From: Amia ocellicauda | Lineage: Eukaryota; Chordata; Actinopteri; Amiiformes; Amiidae | Assembly: GCF_036373705.1 (NCBI RefSeq) | Contig: NC_089853.1 | Span: forward strand, 465,001-529,000 | Reading direction: 5' to 3' | Length of the DNA stretch: 64,000 nucleotides | Shown here: piece by piece, positions 26,679 to 38,554 of the stretch | Position numbering within the stretch: the stretch's first letter is position 1 | Layout: the number at the start of each line of letters is the position of its first letter | Program-made: the position numbers and the translations under genes | The notes under the pieces: generated by a model | What the model saw: the letters and a program-made list of their open reading frames with translations, nothing else | Databases searched by the model: none | What the model was told of the DNA's origin: nothing

Positions 26679-26914
26679 ACTGACCACTCACACATACTGC
26701 ACCTACTGTCCAGCCCTCCTTCCCTTTCCATCTCCCTCCTCCTCTCCTCCCCTCCCTCACTCCTCCGCTCCCTCCCTCTCACTCACACGAAGAGCACCAG
26801 CTGAATGACGGGCGCAGCTCGGAGCAGCTCGCTGAAGGTGTTCACAAACAGGTCGTATCCCAGCAGGCTGAGCTGCACCAGCAGTACCAGCGAGTAGTTG
26901 CTGGTCTGCAGCAT
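24962..26914 (-). CDS. tmem138: tmem138, transmembrane protein 138 (ciliary)
   Basis: TMEM138 is a multi-span membrane protein needed for ciliogenesis; human mutations cause Joubert syndrome. Coding exons on the minus strand: 26914-26787, 26237-26066, 25270-25195, 25074-24962 (stop at 24964-24962). They join in frame to 162 residues, equal to the human length. Recognisable blocks are the start [73 protein letters not shown], and the C-terminus [16 protein letters not shown]. Four hydrophobic segments are visible. All splice sites are GT-AG. TMEM216, the tetrapod neighbour of TMEM138, is absent, which fits the known fish arrangement. Any 5' noncoding exon was not located. Confidence 0.96.
25330..25822. 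repeat. CACACACTAAACGTGCTCTCT array, tmem138 intron
   Basis: Tandem units CACACACTAAACGTGCTCTCT with (CA)n runs fill about 490 bp of the intron between tmem138 exons 26066-26237 and 25195-25270. A smaller triplicated unit (CAGCACTGCGCTGGACAGA) lies at about 25099-25182 in the next intron. Confidence 0.85.
25824..26030 (-). mobile_element. Non-LTR retrotransposon 3' tail (TTTGAA family)
   Basis: The plus strand reads CAAATTCAAATTCAAAGAAG followed by CTTTATTGGCATGACTTTCA, the reverse complement of the family 3' end. Only the 3' noncoding part (about 200 bp) is present, so it is a 5'-truncated insertion in a tmem138 intron. Confidence 0.75.
26395..26690. repeat. CTGACCACACAGAGACACAC array, tmem138 intron
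   Basis: About 300 bp of CACACACTGACCACACAGAG units with (CA)n runs, in the tmem138 intron next to its first coding exon. Confidence 0.85.
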
Positions 26915-27199
26915 TGCTGGGCCGGGCCGGGCCTCGCCTCCAGAACCCACAAACCTGCTGCCAGGACCAGTGCCAGGGCACGGGCTCACACCTCCCTCCA
27001 GCCCAGTTGGATTCCAGTCCAGAAACACACTCCAGAAAACAGGTCCAGTCAAGCCCAATGTGGTGAGGTCCGGTGCGGTGGGGAGTCAGGCCCAGCAGTG
27101 TGTCAGGGGGAGGTCCGCTCCATGGTGCTGAGAGGCGGGCAGAACCCGTCCAGGCCCAAGGACTATGGGAGCCAGGTCAGGTATCTCGCTCTGGGAGTG

Positions 27200-28425
27200 G
27201 AGGCAGCGGGACACTGTGTGTGTGAGTGTGGAGTCTCTTCACTGGAAGCAGGTTCAGACAGCCTCAGTCACTGAGTGTGTGTGTGTAAGAGTGTGTGTGT
27301 GAGTGAGACGGAGAGTGTGTGTGAGTGTGAGACAGAGAGGGGGAGAGGGTGTATCAGTGTGTGAGGTTGTGAGGGCGGGGTGTCTCCTCAGGCAGGCAGC
27401 GCTGTGATGAACCCCAGGCTTCGATCCTGCAAACACAACACACAATCAGGGGGAGGCATGGTAACACCACGAGCTCTGAATGGCAAAGGTGTGGACAAAC
27501 ACAGTGTGTGTGTTATATACAGAGTGTGTTATACAGTGTGTGTTATACACAGTGTGTGTGTTATACAGTGTGTGTGTTTGTGTTGTACTGTGTGTGTGTT
27601 ATATACAGTGTGTGTGAGTTATGTAAAGAGTGTGTGTGTGTGTGTTATATACAGTGTGTGAGTGTGTTATACACAGTGTGTGTTATACAGTGTGTGTGTT
27701 ATATACAATGTGTGTGTGTGTGTGTTATATACGGTGTGTGTATTATATACAGAGTGTGTGTGTGTGTTATACAGTGTGTGTTATACAGTGTGTGTGTGTT
27801 ATAAACAGACTGTGTGTGTTATACACAGTGTGTGTGTTATACACTGTGTTATACACAGTGTGTTATACAGTGTGTTATACACAGTGTGTGTTATACAGTG
27901 TGTGTGTGTGTGTGTTATATACGGTGTGTGTATTATATACAGAGTGTGTGTGTGTGTGTTATACAGTGTGTGTTATACAGTGTGTGTGTGTTATAAACAG
28001 ACTGTGTGTTATACACAGGGTGTGTTATATATAGTGTGTGTATTATATACAGAGTGTGTGTTATATAATGAGTGTGTGTTATACAGTGTGTGTGTTATAT
28101 ACAGTGTGTGTGTGTCTTATATACAGAGAGTGTATGCGTTATATACAGTGTGTATATATACAGTGTGTGAGTGTGTGTGTTATATACGGTGTGTGTGTTA
28201 TAATAGTGTGAGTTATATACAGTGTGTGTGTTATATAAAGAGTGTGTGTGTTATATACAATGTGTGTGAGTTATATACAGTGTGAGTTATATACAGAGTG
28301 TGTTATACAGTGTGTGTGTGTTATATACAGTGTGTGAGTGTTTTATCCAGAGTGTGTTATATACAGGGTGTGTGTTATATACAGAGTGTGTGTTATATAT
28401 ACAGTGTGTGTTATGCAGGCTGCTG
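27200..28425. repeat. GTGTGTTATATACAGT array upstream of tmem138
   Basis: From about 27275 GTGTGAGTGTG repeats occur; from about 27500 to 28412 the unit GTGTGTTATA(T/C)ACAGTGTGT repeats with small changes. It is transcribed neither in a recognisable gene nor with a credible frame. The 270 bp before it (26930-27200) is GC-richer and may hold the tmem138 promoter, but no exact motif was identified. Confidence 0.8.
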
Positions 28426-28490
28426 AGCTGGGGGATTACTGTTTAATTTGAGAGAGTGCTGTGTCTTGTTACAGTCTCAGTGCTAATCTC

Positions 28491-28521
<31 letters not shown>

Positions 28522-28569
28522 TGACACAGTGAGACACACCGACACGCACACACACTGTCCGATACACAG

Positions 28570-28737
28570 CTGGCCTCTCCAGATTTGCCTTGGCCTGGAC
28601 AGAGGGCCGTGACAGGTGAGGACAAGCAGCAGCACGGACTGGGAACTGACACCCTTTACATTGTCTGGCACAAAAAACCTGTCTGCACACCCTGCCCGCC
28701 CCAATCATGCCAATAAAGCTCATTTGAATTTAAATTG
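28570..28737 (+). mobile_element. Non-LTR retrotransposon 3' tail (TTTGAA family)
   Basis: The fragment ends with ATGCCAATAAAGCTCATTTG followed by AATTTAAATTGA. The sequence before it resembles the C-terminal coding and 3' noncoding part of the copy at 29522-32579 only loosely. The stretch from 28738 to 29150 is purine-rich and then plain spacer. Confidence 0.65.
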
Positions 28738-29154
28738 AGAGAGAGAGTGCGGAGAGAGAAAGAAGGGAGAGAGAGGGAAGAGGAACGGGTGGCACAACAC
28801 TAAAGGGGTAGAGTCAGAGGGTGCAGTTTGCCTGATTCCTGGTGCTGGGGGCCGGGCGAGCCAGGTCGGGCCGGGTCGGGCAGTGTGCAGCTGCTCCAGG
28901 TGGTTATTTAACAGTACTGTCCCATGATGTCATGGCAGCAGGGTATTTATAGAGTCCAGGGAATTAGAGCGTCTCTCACACCCTCACTCAAACACACCTA
29001 CTCCACTAATAATGACCACAATGGTCCGGCCTCACACCTGACACTTCAGACAGCCAGGTCGAGCTCAGGGGTTGCAAGGTGTGGTCAGAGTTTCTCTGCG
29101 TTAGTAACCGCTATCGTGATGGGTGTGGTTTCAGTAGTCCTGGCAATTCTGTAC

Positions 29155-29521
29155 ACAGAGACCAGAGTCACAGAGAGACAGAGACACACAGTCACAGAGA
29201 CACACAGTCACAGAGAGACACAGAGACACACAGTTACAGAGAGACAGAGACACAGTCACAGAGAGACACAGTCACAGAGAGACACAGAGAGACACAGTCA
29301 CAGAGAGACAGAGACACACAGTCACAGAGAGACAGAGACACACAGTCACAGAGAGACACAGAGAGACACACACAGTCACAGAGAGACAGAGACACACAGT
29401 CACAGAGAGAGAGAGACACAGAGACACACAGTCACAGAGAGAGAGAGACACAGTCACACAGAGACACAGAGAGAGACACACACAGTCACAGAGAGAGACA
29501 GAGACAGAGACACAGAGAGAG
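29155..29521. repeat. CAGAGAGACACAGTCA array, left arm
   Basis: Tandem GAGACACAGTCACAGA units run up to 29521, where the sequence abruptly changes to retrotransposon coding sequence. The same unit resumes at 32580 after the retrotransposon, so this is the left arm of one array split by an insertion. Confidence 0.85.
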
Positions 29522-32500
29522 ACCTGGGCCTGTATAGCATTAATGGCAGGATTAGAGGGGACTCTTTAGGAAGGTTCACTTACAGCTCAGCTCTTGGTAA
29601 CAGTCTAGTGGATTATGCCATCACAGACCTGGACCCCTCCTCTATAAATGCCTTCACTGTCAGGCCACAAACCCCTCTGTCAGACCACAATGACATCACT
29701 GTGTACATAAAAAGCAGATCAGCCCAGTAAGCTGTACTCTAAAGCACACATACAGATGGGCTCCAAACAGCACAGAACAATACAGAGAAGCCATTTACTC
29801 TCACAAGGTCTAATATACTCCTTCCAAACCAAACATTATCCGACTGATAAAAAAAGGCAACTTGGCAATCAAAGACATCAATTTGATTTTTGAAAAAACC
29901 TGTACAAAAGCAAAATTAAAACCAATTAACACAAGAAATAATTAGATCAAGAAAAACAAAGAGCAGTGGTTTGATGATGAGTGGAAAGCTGTGCGAAAGA
30001 AATTAAGACAGCTGTCAAATCAAAAACACCATCAGCTAAACAAAACTAACCTGCGCCTGCACTACTGCACAACACTAAAACACTATAAACACTCTAAAAA
30101 ACAAAAAAGACCAACATATTCAAAAGAAACTCCAACAAATTGAAGAATCTATCGACCAAAACCACTTCTGGCAAACCCTAAAAAATATAAATCCAACACC
30201 AAAACAAGAATTAGTAATCCAAGATGCACACATATGGAAAAACTACTTAGAAAGATTATATACAAAAATTACCAACAGAACAACAAACTACAAAACAAGA
30301 ACACATTAAACAAAAATTACATAACTTGGAATCATCAATAAAGGACAACCAAGACCCCCTCGACACCCCAATCACATTGCAGGAATGAAAAGAGAAACTC
30401 CAGGCCCTCAAACCCAGGAAAGCCTGCAGCCCAGACAGCATCTGTACTGAGATGCTGAAACACAGCAGCCCTCAGCTGCAGGAGGCGCTGCTCAAACTCT
30501 TCAACGTAGGACTGAAAGCTGGGTGTTTTCCTGAGATCTGGAATCAAGGACTAATTACCCCCTTCTTTAGGAGTGGAGACAAATTTGACCCCAATAATTA
30601 CAGAGGCATCTGAAGGTGTTCTGTAGTATCATCAACGCCCGAATACTAGCCTTCCTTACCGAACACAGTGCCTTGAGTAAGAGCCAGATTGGATTTCTCC
30701 CAAACCACCGCACGTCTGACCATATTTACACCCTACACACACCAATTGACAAACACGTTCACCAAAAAAATAAAGGAAAAATATTTGCTTGTTTTATTGA
30801 TTTCAGAAAAGCATTTGAATCAATTTGGCATGAAAGACTTTTCCTTGAACTTCTGGAAAGTGGTGTAGGGGGTAAAGTCTACAACATAATTAAATCAATG
30901 TACACACAGAACAAGTGCGCTGTTAAAATTGGTAACAAAAGGACAGAGTTCTTCACTCAGGGGTGTGGGGTGCGGCAGGGCTGCAGTCGGAGCCCAGCAC
31001 TGTTCAACATCTACATCAACGAGTTGGCCACAGTGTTGGAGCAGTCTGATGCCCCGGCCTCGCTCTCCACGACACAGAAATTAAATTCCTGCTCTACGCA
31101 GATGACCTGGTGCTGCTGTCGCCCACTGAACATGGGCTTCAGCAGAGCCTGGCTCTGTTGGAGCAGCACTGTCAGACCTGGGCCCTGGCAGTTAATCTGG
31201 ACAAAACCAAAGTCATGATCTTCCAAAAGAAACCCAGATCTCAGGCAAACAGGTACCGCTTCAGTGTAGGAAACACGCCCCTAGAGCACAGCACTACATA
31301 CACATACCTGGGTCTGACCATCAGTGCGTCAGGGAGCTTTAACCTGGCAGTGAAGGCACTAAAGGAAAAAGCACAAAGGGCATTCTGTGCTATCAAGAGG
31401 AGATTCTATGACATAAATCCCCCAATTAAAATCTGGCTAAAAATATTCAAAAGCATTATCCAACCAATTGCCCTCAATGGTAGTGAAATCTGGGGTCTGC
31501 TCACAGAGCAGGAGAACACAAAATGGGACAATCACCCAGCAGAAGTCCTGCATGCAGAATTCTGTAAATCAGTACTCCAGGTGCACAGAAACACCCCAGA
31601 CAATGCATGCAGGGCGGAATTAGGCCGCTACCCACTGCAGATCCAAATTTAAAAAAGAGCACTAAAATACTGGGTTCACTTAAAACAGTAACCCAGATTC
31701 ATACCACTACAAGGCCCTTCAAAGCCAAGAGCTCAGCTCACTAAGGAGTCCCCTCAGCCAACTAGTCCTGAAGCTCACCGCACTGAGCCACACGGACATC
31801 AGTCAGCTTCAGGACAGCACTGCATGAACACGACCGAGCAGAGCCAAGCACATCACAGAGCACATGACAAACTCCTGTGTGGAACATTGGAATGATGAAA
31901 CCAAAACACAAAACAAGATGGAGCGCTATCGGGCCTAAACAGAAAATACATCCCGGCACAATACCTAACCGAGCGAATCCTGACCAAGTACAGGCTCAGG
32001 GACCACAGCCTGGCCACAGAGACGGGCCGACACAGGCAGAGCTGGCTGGCCAGGGAGAACAGGATCTGTGGTCACTGTGAGACAAGAGAGGTCGAGACAG
32101 AGATGCACTTTCTCCTGACCTGTGAAAATACTCCCAAACACAGGACAATTTTATTAATAAAATCACTGTCTCCATCCCTCAAGTCCCCAAAATGACTAAC
32201 ACAGAAAAACTGTCGGTCGTGCTGGGAGAGGGATACACAGCCCCACTGGCTGCCCAATATGTGTCCACCTGTCACAGCCTGAGGGACAGCGCATGACACC
32301 AGCCTGAGGGACAGTGTCCAGTGTATAGACACCATGCCTGCTTGAGGGAGGGGGGGGAGAGAACCTGTTCTGTTTGCATTGGTGTTGTATGAGGGTGGAG
32401 GGTGGGGGGTGATATATAAATATATGTATTTCCTGTATTGTTTAAATATTGTTACATTGTTGGTTACATATTTATTTTTTTGTTTTTTATTATTATTTAT

Positions 32501-32579
32501 TTTCTTATTTTCTGATAATGCTTTGGCAATACTTATGTATAACTGTCATGCCAATAACGCAATTTGAATTTGAATTTGA
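29522..32579 (+). mobile_element. Degenerate non-LTR retrotransposon, 5' truncated, inserted in a satellite
   Basis: The sequence begins inside an endonuclease domain (VDYAITDLDPSSINAF, LSDHND at 29600-29700). It continues through reverse transcriptase (GFLPNHRTSDHIY, FACFIDFRKAFESIWHERLF, GVRQGC, SPALFNIYINELA at 30690-31020; [13 protein letters not shown] near 31300) to a Cys/His C-terminal cluster (ICGHC...EMHFLLTC near 32070-32120). It ends in a tail with repeated TTTGAA at 32560-32578. Several frameshifts and stops break the frame, so it is dead. The clade was not assigned. A, CAGAGAGACA array flanks both ends, as expected for insertion into that array. Confidence 0.88.
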
Positions 32580-35268
32580 CAGTCACACAGAGACACACAG
32601 TCACAGAGAGAGACAGAGATACAGAGAGACACAGAGACACACAGTCACAGAGAGAGACAGTCACACAGAGACACAGAGATACAGACAGAGACACAGTCAC
32701 AGAGAGACAGAGATACAGAGAGAGACACAGTCACAGAGACACAGTCACAGAGAGACACACAGACACACAGTCACAGAGACACACAGTCACACAGAGACAC
32801 AGTAACACAGAGACACACAGTCACAGAGAGACACAGAGATACAGACGGAGACACACAGTCACAGTCACAGAGAGACATAGAGAGAGACAGTCACAGAGAC
32901 ACACAGTCACACAGAGACACACAGTCACACAGAGACACAGAGACACACAGTCACAGAGAGACACAGAGAGAGACACACAGTCACAGAGAGAGACAGTCAC
33001 ACAGAGACACACAGTCACAGAGAGACACAGTGATACAGAGAGAGACACACAGTCACAGAGACACACAGTCAGAGAGAGACAGTCACACAGAGACACACAG
33101 TCACACAGAGACACAGAGATACAGACAGAGACACAGTCACAGAGAGACACAGAGATACAGAGAGAGACACACAGTCATAGAGACACAGTCACAGAGAGAC
33201 ATAGAGAGAGACACACAGTCACAGAGAGACACACAGTCACACAGAGACACGGAGAGACACAGAGATACAGAGAGAGACAGAGATACAGAGAGAGACACAC
33301 AGTCAGAGACACAGTCACAGAGAGACACAGAGAGAGAGACACACAGTCACAGAGAGAGACAGTCACACAGAGACACACAGTCACACAGAGACACAGAGAG
33401 AGAGAGACACACAGTCACAGAGACACAGTCACAGAGAGACACAGAGACACACAGTCACAGAGAGACACAGAGAGAGAGACGCACAGTCACAGAGACACAG
33501 TCACACAGAGACACGGAGAGACACAGAGATACAGAGAGAGACACACAGTCAGAGACACAGTCACAGAGAGACACAGAGACACACAGTCACAGAGAGAGAC
33601 AGTCACACAGAGACACAGAGAGAGACACACAGTCACAGAGAGACACAGAGATACAGAGAGAGACACAGTCACAGAGAGACATAGAGAGAGACACACAGTC
33701 ACAGTCACACAGAGACACACAGTCACAGAGAGAGACAGTCACACAGAGAGACAGAGATACAGAGAGAGACACACAGTCACAGAGACACAGAGACACAGTC
33801 ACAGAGAGACACAGAGACGCACAGTCACAGAGAGAGACACACAGTCATAGAGACACAGTCACAGAGAGACATAGAGAGAGACACACAGTCACAGAGAGAC
33901 ACACAGTCACAGAGACACGGAGAGACACAGAGATACAGAGAGAGACACACAGTCAGAGACACAGTCACAGAGAGACACAGAGAGAGAGACACACAGTCAC
34001 AGAGAGAGACAGTCACACAGAGACACACAGTCACACAGAGACACAGTCACAGAGAGAGACAGTCACACAGAGACACACAGTCACACAGAGACACAAAGAT
34101 ACAGACAGAGACACAGTCACAGAGAGACACAGAGAGAGACACACAGTCAGAGACACAGTCACAGAGAGACACAGAGAGAGAGACACACAGTCACAGAGAG
34201 AGACAGTCACACAGAGACACACAGTCACACAGAGACACACAGTCACACAGAGAGACAGTCACACAGAGACACAGAGATACAGAGAGAGACACACAGTCAC
34301 AGAGAGACACAGAGACGCACAGTCACAGAGAGAGACAGTCACACAGAGACACACAGTCACACAGAGACACAGAGATACAGACAGAGACACAGTCACAGAG
34401 AGACACAGAGATACAGAGAGAGACACACAGTCATAGAGACACAGTCACAGAGAGACATAGAGAGAGACACACAGTCACAGAGAGACACACAGTCACAGAG
34501 ACACACAGTCACACAGAGACACGGAGAGACACAGAGATACAGAGAGAGACACACAGTCAGAGACACAGTCACAGAGAGACACAGAGAGAGAGACACACAG
34601 TCACAGAGAGAGACAGTCACACAGAGAGACACAGTGATACAGAGAGAGACACACAGTCACAGAGACACACAGTCACAGAGAGAGACAGTCACACAGAGAC
34701 ACACAGTCACACAGAGACACAAAGATACAGACAGAGACACAGTCACAGAGAGACACAGAGAGAGACACACAGTCATAGAGACACAGTCACAGAGAGACAT
34801 AGAGAGAGACACACAGTCACAGAGAGACACACAGTCACAGAGACACGGAGAGACACAGAGATACAGAGAGAGACACACAGTCAGAGACACAGTCACAGAG
34901 AGACACAGAGAGAGAGACACACAGTCACAGAGAGAGACAGTCACACAGAGACACAGTCACACAGAGACACAGTCACACAGAGAGACAGTCACACAGAGAG
35001 ACAGAGATACAGAGAGAGACACACAGTCACAGAGACACAGAGACACAGTCAGAGAGACACAGAGACGCACAGTCACAGAGAGAGACAGTCACACAGAGAC
35101 ACACAGTCACACAGAGACACAGAGATACAGACAGAGACACAGTCACAGAGAGAGACAGTCACACAGAGACACAGAGATACAGACAGAGACACACAGTCAC
35201 AGAGAGAGACAGTCACAGAGACACAGAGAGAGAGACACACAGTCACAGAGAGAAACAGTCACACAGGG
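32580..35268. repeat. 2.7-kb CACAGTCACAGAGAGACA array, right arm
   Basis: Tandem units such as CACAGTCACAGAGAGACACA and CAGAGATACAGAGAGAGACA repeat for 2.7 kb, with higher-order blocks of several hundred bases. The strand lacks T-rich words and stop codons are rare, so frames of over 400 codons appear in several phases. They are Thr/Gln/Arg/His-rich repeats, not genes. Confidence 0.92.
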
Positions 35269-35269
35269 C

Positions 35270-35890
35270 GCCACAACCCCCGGGAGCATTTCTGTTGCTC
35301 TTCTCAGACCCCCTTCCGTAGCGCCACCGGACAACCAGTAGTACTTACTACCAGTATACCACTGAGAACAACACAATCCCGGTGCTGCCAGGTAGTACAG
35401 TACACGGATATTACATACACGCTACTACAGCCACTGCCGACAACGCGTACGGGAGAGAGAGAGAGAGAGAGAGAGAGAGTGAGGGAGAGGGAGCCGCTAA
35501 GCCTCTCATTGTGACACGCCGACACCGCCGGCCTCTGACTGCGGCACCCGAGGCGCTGTAGGTTTCTGCCCGGCCCCTGGCCCCCCGTGTCGGCCCCGGT
35601 GCTTCACCGCTCGGTATCCGCTCGCTGTCCAGTCCGCAGCTCTGTGTCCGCTCCGCTCGGTGTCCGCAGCTCGGTGTCCGCTCCGCTCGGTGTGCGCAGC
35701 TCGGTGTCCGCAGCTCGGTTTCCGCTCCGCTCCGCTCCGCTCGGTGTGCGCAGCTCGGTGTGCGCAGCTCGGTTTCCGCTCCGGTCCGGTCGGTGCTCGA
35801 GTCGCCTCTCCGTCTCCCATGGAAACGCGCCGAGCGCACTGCCGTATTCCGCCCGAGAGAGGCGCACTACCGTATTCCACCCGACACACA
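35270..35890. promoter_or_regulatory. CpG-rich segment with GCTCGGTGTCCGCA repeats
   Basis: CpG density is far above the surroundings. It contains about ten imperfect copies of CGCTCGGTGTCCGCAGCTCG (35605-35800) and a short duplicated GCGCACT(G/A)CCGTATTCC. It could be a CpG-island promoter or first exon for a gene on either strand, or simply a GC-rich minisatellite. No coding exon is evident. A (CA)n stretch follows to about 36010. Confidence 0.4.
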
Positions 35891-36009
35891 CACTGTACAC
35901 ACATACACACACACACACATTGTATACACACACAGTGTACACGCATACACACACTGCAATCACACACACAGTATACACACATGGACACACACAATGTATA
36001 CACACACAT

Positions 36010-36536
36010 AGGAAATAAATAATAAGATTGTGTGTGGCAGGACTCTTTCCAGACGTGTTATTGTTGTGGTTGTGTGCAGATGAATATGAGTGATAGTTTG
36101 TAACTGACCATATAATGGACAAGGCCCCAAGCGTAATTAAGACTTTTTTTAAACTCATTTATATTTTGCAAATAAGGAATATATAGACAAATTGCACATG
36201 AATTGTCATAGGGGCTAAAACATGTCGTGCGGGGCCCTAGAGCAGAGGTTCCTGGCCGGGGGCCCCGCAAGAGCGAAGCATTTCAACATGGCACTTCAAA
36301 ATGAATACTTACACCCCCCCTTGCGAGCACACTGCCGCAGCAACAGCGCTATGATATCACAGTAAGTACCGGTGCGAGCCTATATTCTGGTGTATACGGT
36401 AATGACTATGAAACGTGATCTCTCTACAGCGGAGAGCTGCCCGTCCGCAGCGCCCCTGGCGGCGTGGAGGACCGAGCGAGCGACGCAGGGCGGAGACACG
36501 GGCGCCTGGGGAGGCGAGAGGGAGTTTACTGTGTGT

Positions 36537-36591
<55 letters not shown>

Positions 36592-36600
36592 TCTGCAATT
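36010..36600. other. Spacer with a GC-rich patch
   Basis: AT-rich sequence to about 36360, then a GC-rich patch at 36420-36520, then (GA)n at about 36538-36592. No gene was recognised. Confidence 0.5.
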
Positions 36601-36770
36601 ATTAGCTCACTAATCTAGGATGTAGGACTTAACTGTAGTAACTATTTTTTCAACTTGTAATTTGTACTGTTTTGATCTGTAATTCTAGACTGTATTGCAC
36701 TTTTATAATGCTCGTATGTTTTATAAGTCGCCCTGGATAAGGGTGCCTAATAATAAATAAATAAATAATA

Positions 36771-36772
<2 letters not shown>
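36600..36772 (+). mobile_element. L2-type SINE/LINE 3' end
   Basis: The segment ends AAGTCGCCCTGGATAAGGGT followed by (AATA)n. This hairpin (CGCCCT, loop GGATA, AGGGTG) is the 3' recognition stem-loop type shared by L2-clade LINEs and the SINEs they mobilise in fishes, such as UnaL2 and UnaSINE. The upstream 100 bp is AT-rich. The 5' limit is approximate. Confidence 0.65.
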
Positions 36773-36840
<68 letters not shown>

Positions 36841-36909
36841 TGTGTTTGTGTGTGTGAGTGTATTTTTGTATATTTCTAATTGTAAAGTTCCATAGAAAGA
36901 GTCCTAACA

Positions 36910-36968
<59 letters not shown>
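36773..36968. repeat. (GT)n(GA)n and (ATT)n microsatellites
   Basis: (GT)n runs into (GA)n at about 36773-36838, and (ATT)n covers about 36911-36968. They follow the A-rich tail of the L2-type element, a common seeding place for microsatellites. Confidence 0.9.
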
Positions 36969-36969
<1 letters not shown>

Positions 36970-37289
36970 TTCTGGATCTGATATTCTCTCTGCAAAACAC
37001 ATTAACATTAACAGGGATTATATGCAGTCTATATTGATAGATCATTAGTTTATTTGCATTTTGTTCTGGAAAGTCTGTGGGCGTCTGTTTAATATATTGA
37101 AGTATATTTTACAAAACAAGTGAGACAGTAACGCTTCATTTACACAGCGGGGGGGATGTGTACTCTACTGGACACAGAGAGAGAGAGGGAGGAAGGGAGG
37201 AGAGGAGGGTAAAGTTTCAACACCTCATACACACCTACTGCACAGAGGGAGGGAGAGAGGGAGAGAGTACACACAGCAGTCCCGCATCG

Positions 37290-37391
37290 TGGGAGGAGAG
37301 CGCGGCGGGCCGGCAGCCAGGTGGGCGGCAGGTACAGTGCAGGACCGGGAGCTGCACCTGTTTGTTAGCGGAGACACCGCCGACACGGACA
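37290..37391 (+). other. Candidate 5' noncoding exon of the cracr2b-like gene
   Basis: GC-rich sequence around 37285-37391 ends in GACACGGACAG followed by a strong GTGAGTGA donor (37392). The first coding exon at 40572 opens with an acceptor four bases before its ATG, so a 5' noncoding exon must exist upstream. This is the best-placed candidate, but others (35.3-36.5 kb) cannot be excluded. Confidence 0.35.
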
Positions 37392-37819
37392 GGTGAGTGA
37401 CCGGGCTGACACGGAGCTCTCTGTCTGTCTGTCTCTCTCTCTCTCTGTACGTGTGTGTGTTTATTTCCACACATGGCGCTATTCGAGGAATTCAGAGTCG
37501 CATATGGTACCGCCGGCGACGCCAGACAGGCATGTCAAGCGCGCAGTCGCTGGTCTCTGCTCTGCTGTGTCACTGCAGGCGCGATTATTGTGATCATGAT
37601 GATTATATGTATTATTGGAGCCAGTGGTGTGTCCTGGTGGAGAGAGAGACCCGTGTCGTTTGTGTGTCACTGTGGTGTGTGAGGTACAAGCCTGGGGACA
37701 GTGCGGTGATGTGTCATTAAACACGCTGTTAATATTTGCTGTGCTGGCTGTAAATCAAACATTACAAGTCACTGTGTTGTGAATGGACACACACACACTG
37801 TACCCGCTATATAATGTGT

Positions 37820-38090
37820 GGAGGGCAGTGCAGTGGAAATGACATTGTAGCGCTAGTACAGTGCAATAGAGTGAACTGCACAATTATACAGTACAGTGCA
37901 GTATTATATGGTGAATCAGTACTCAAACTGTGCAGTATTACAGTACAGCAATTCTATAGCGCAGTATTGTACAGTACAATATTACACAGCACAGTATTAT
38001 ACAGTACAAAATTGCACAGTATTATACAGTAAAGTACAGTAATTCTACAGCACAGTATTGTACATTACAGTAGTTTGACAGAGCAGTATT
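37820..38090. repeat. CAGTATTATACAGTACA low-complexity cluster
   Basis: Imperfect repeats of CAGTATTATACAGTACA. Sequence from 38090 to 38555 is spacer with purine-rich runs; no exon was recognised. Confidence 0.65.
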
Positions 38091-38554
38091 ACAGCTCAGC
38101 ACTGCTGGAGGGTCAGAGTGGGCCACAGTGTCTCCAGTCCCTCAGTCCGCTCGTTAACCAGCTCGTTAAAGCCCTGAGGGATCTCTGCCCTGTAAAACCA
38201 CCAGGTGGAACTAAGTAATCAGCCAAGCGAGCTTGTTAATCACCTGTACCTGGGGGGGTCTTACACTGTCACTGCCTGTCAGTCACTGAGCTCAACCAGC
38301 TCTCTACTGGAGAGAGAGAGCAGGCAGGGGGAGAAGAGGGGAGAGGATGGGAGGTGGAGAATGATGGGGTTAGACAGAGGAGAGCAGAGTGGGGACTGGG
38401 AAGAGGGAGAAGGGAAGTGTGGGGATAAGGAGGAAAAGAAAGACAAGAAGAGTGGAGAGTCTCTCTCTTTTTCTCTCTCCTTCCCTCCCTCCCAGTTCCA
38501 ACAGTTTAATCCAGGGAGTGACTGTAACTCTGTGGCCACAACACACCCTGCCTC

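Noticed and set aside
27380..28285. Cys/Val/Tyr-rich frames of up to 207 codons
   Set aside because: Translation of the GTGTGTTATATACAGT array in overlapping phases.
28924..29730. A 268-codon frame that looks like a repeat-endonuclease fusion protein
   Set aside because: It is an accident of a retrotransposon inserted in a satellite; the endonuclease part begins exactly at the array edge and the element is frameshifted further on.
32564..35341. Open frames of over 400 codons (Thr/Gln/Arg/His-rich) on the plus strand and Leu/Ser/Val/Cys-rich ones on the minus strand
   Set aside because: They follow the period of the CAGAGAGACACAGTCA array, occur in several phases and on both strands, and lack any non-repeat sequence.
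35300..35420. Possible 5S rRNA or tRNA pseudogene (AGTACTTACTACCAGTATAC region)
   Set aside because: No consistent match to internal promoter boxes A or C, or to a cloverleaf, could be made by eye.
36435..36475. CTCF-like GCAGCGCCCCTGGCGGCG
   Set aside because: One C short of the consensus core, and GC-rich context makes chance matches likely.
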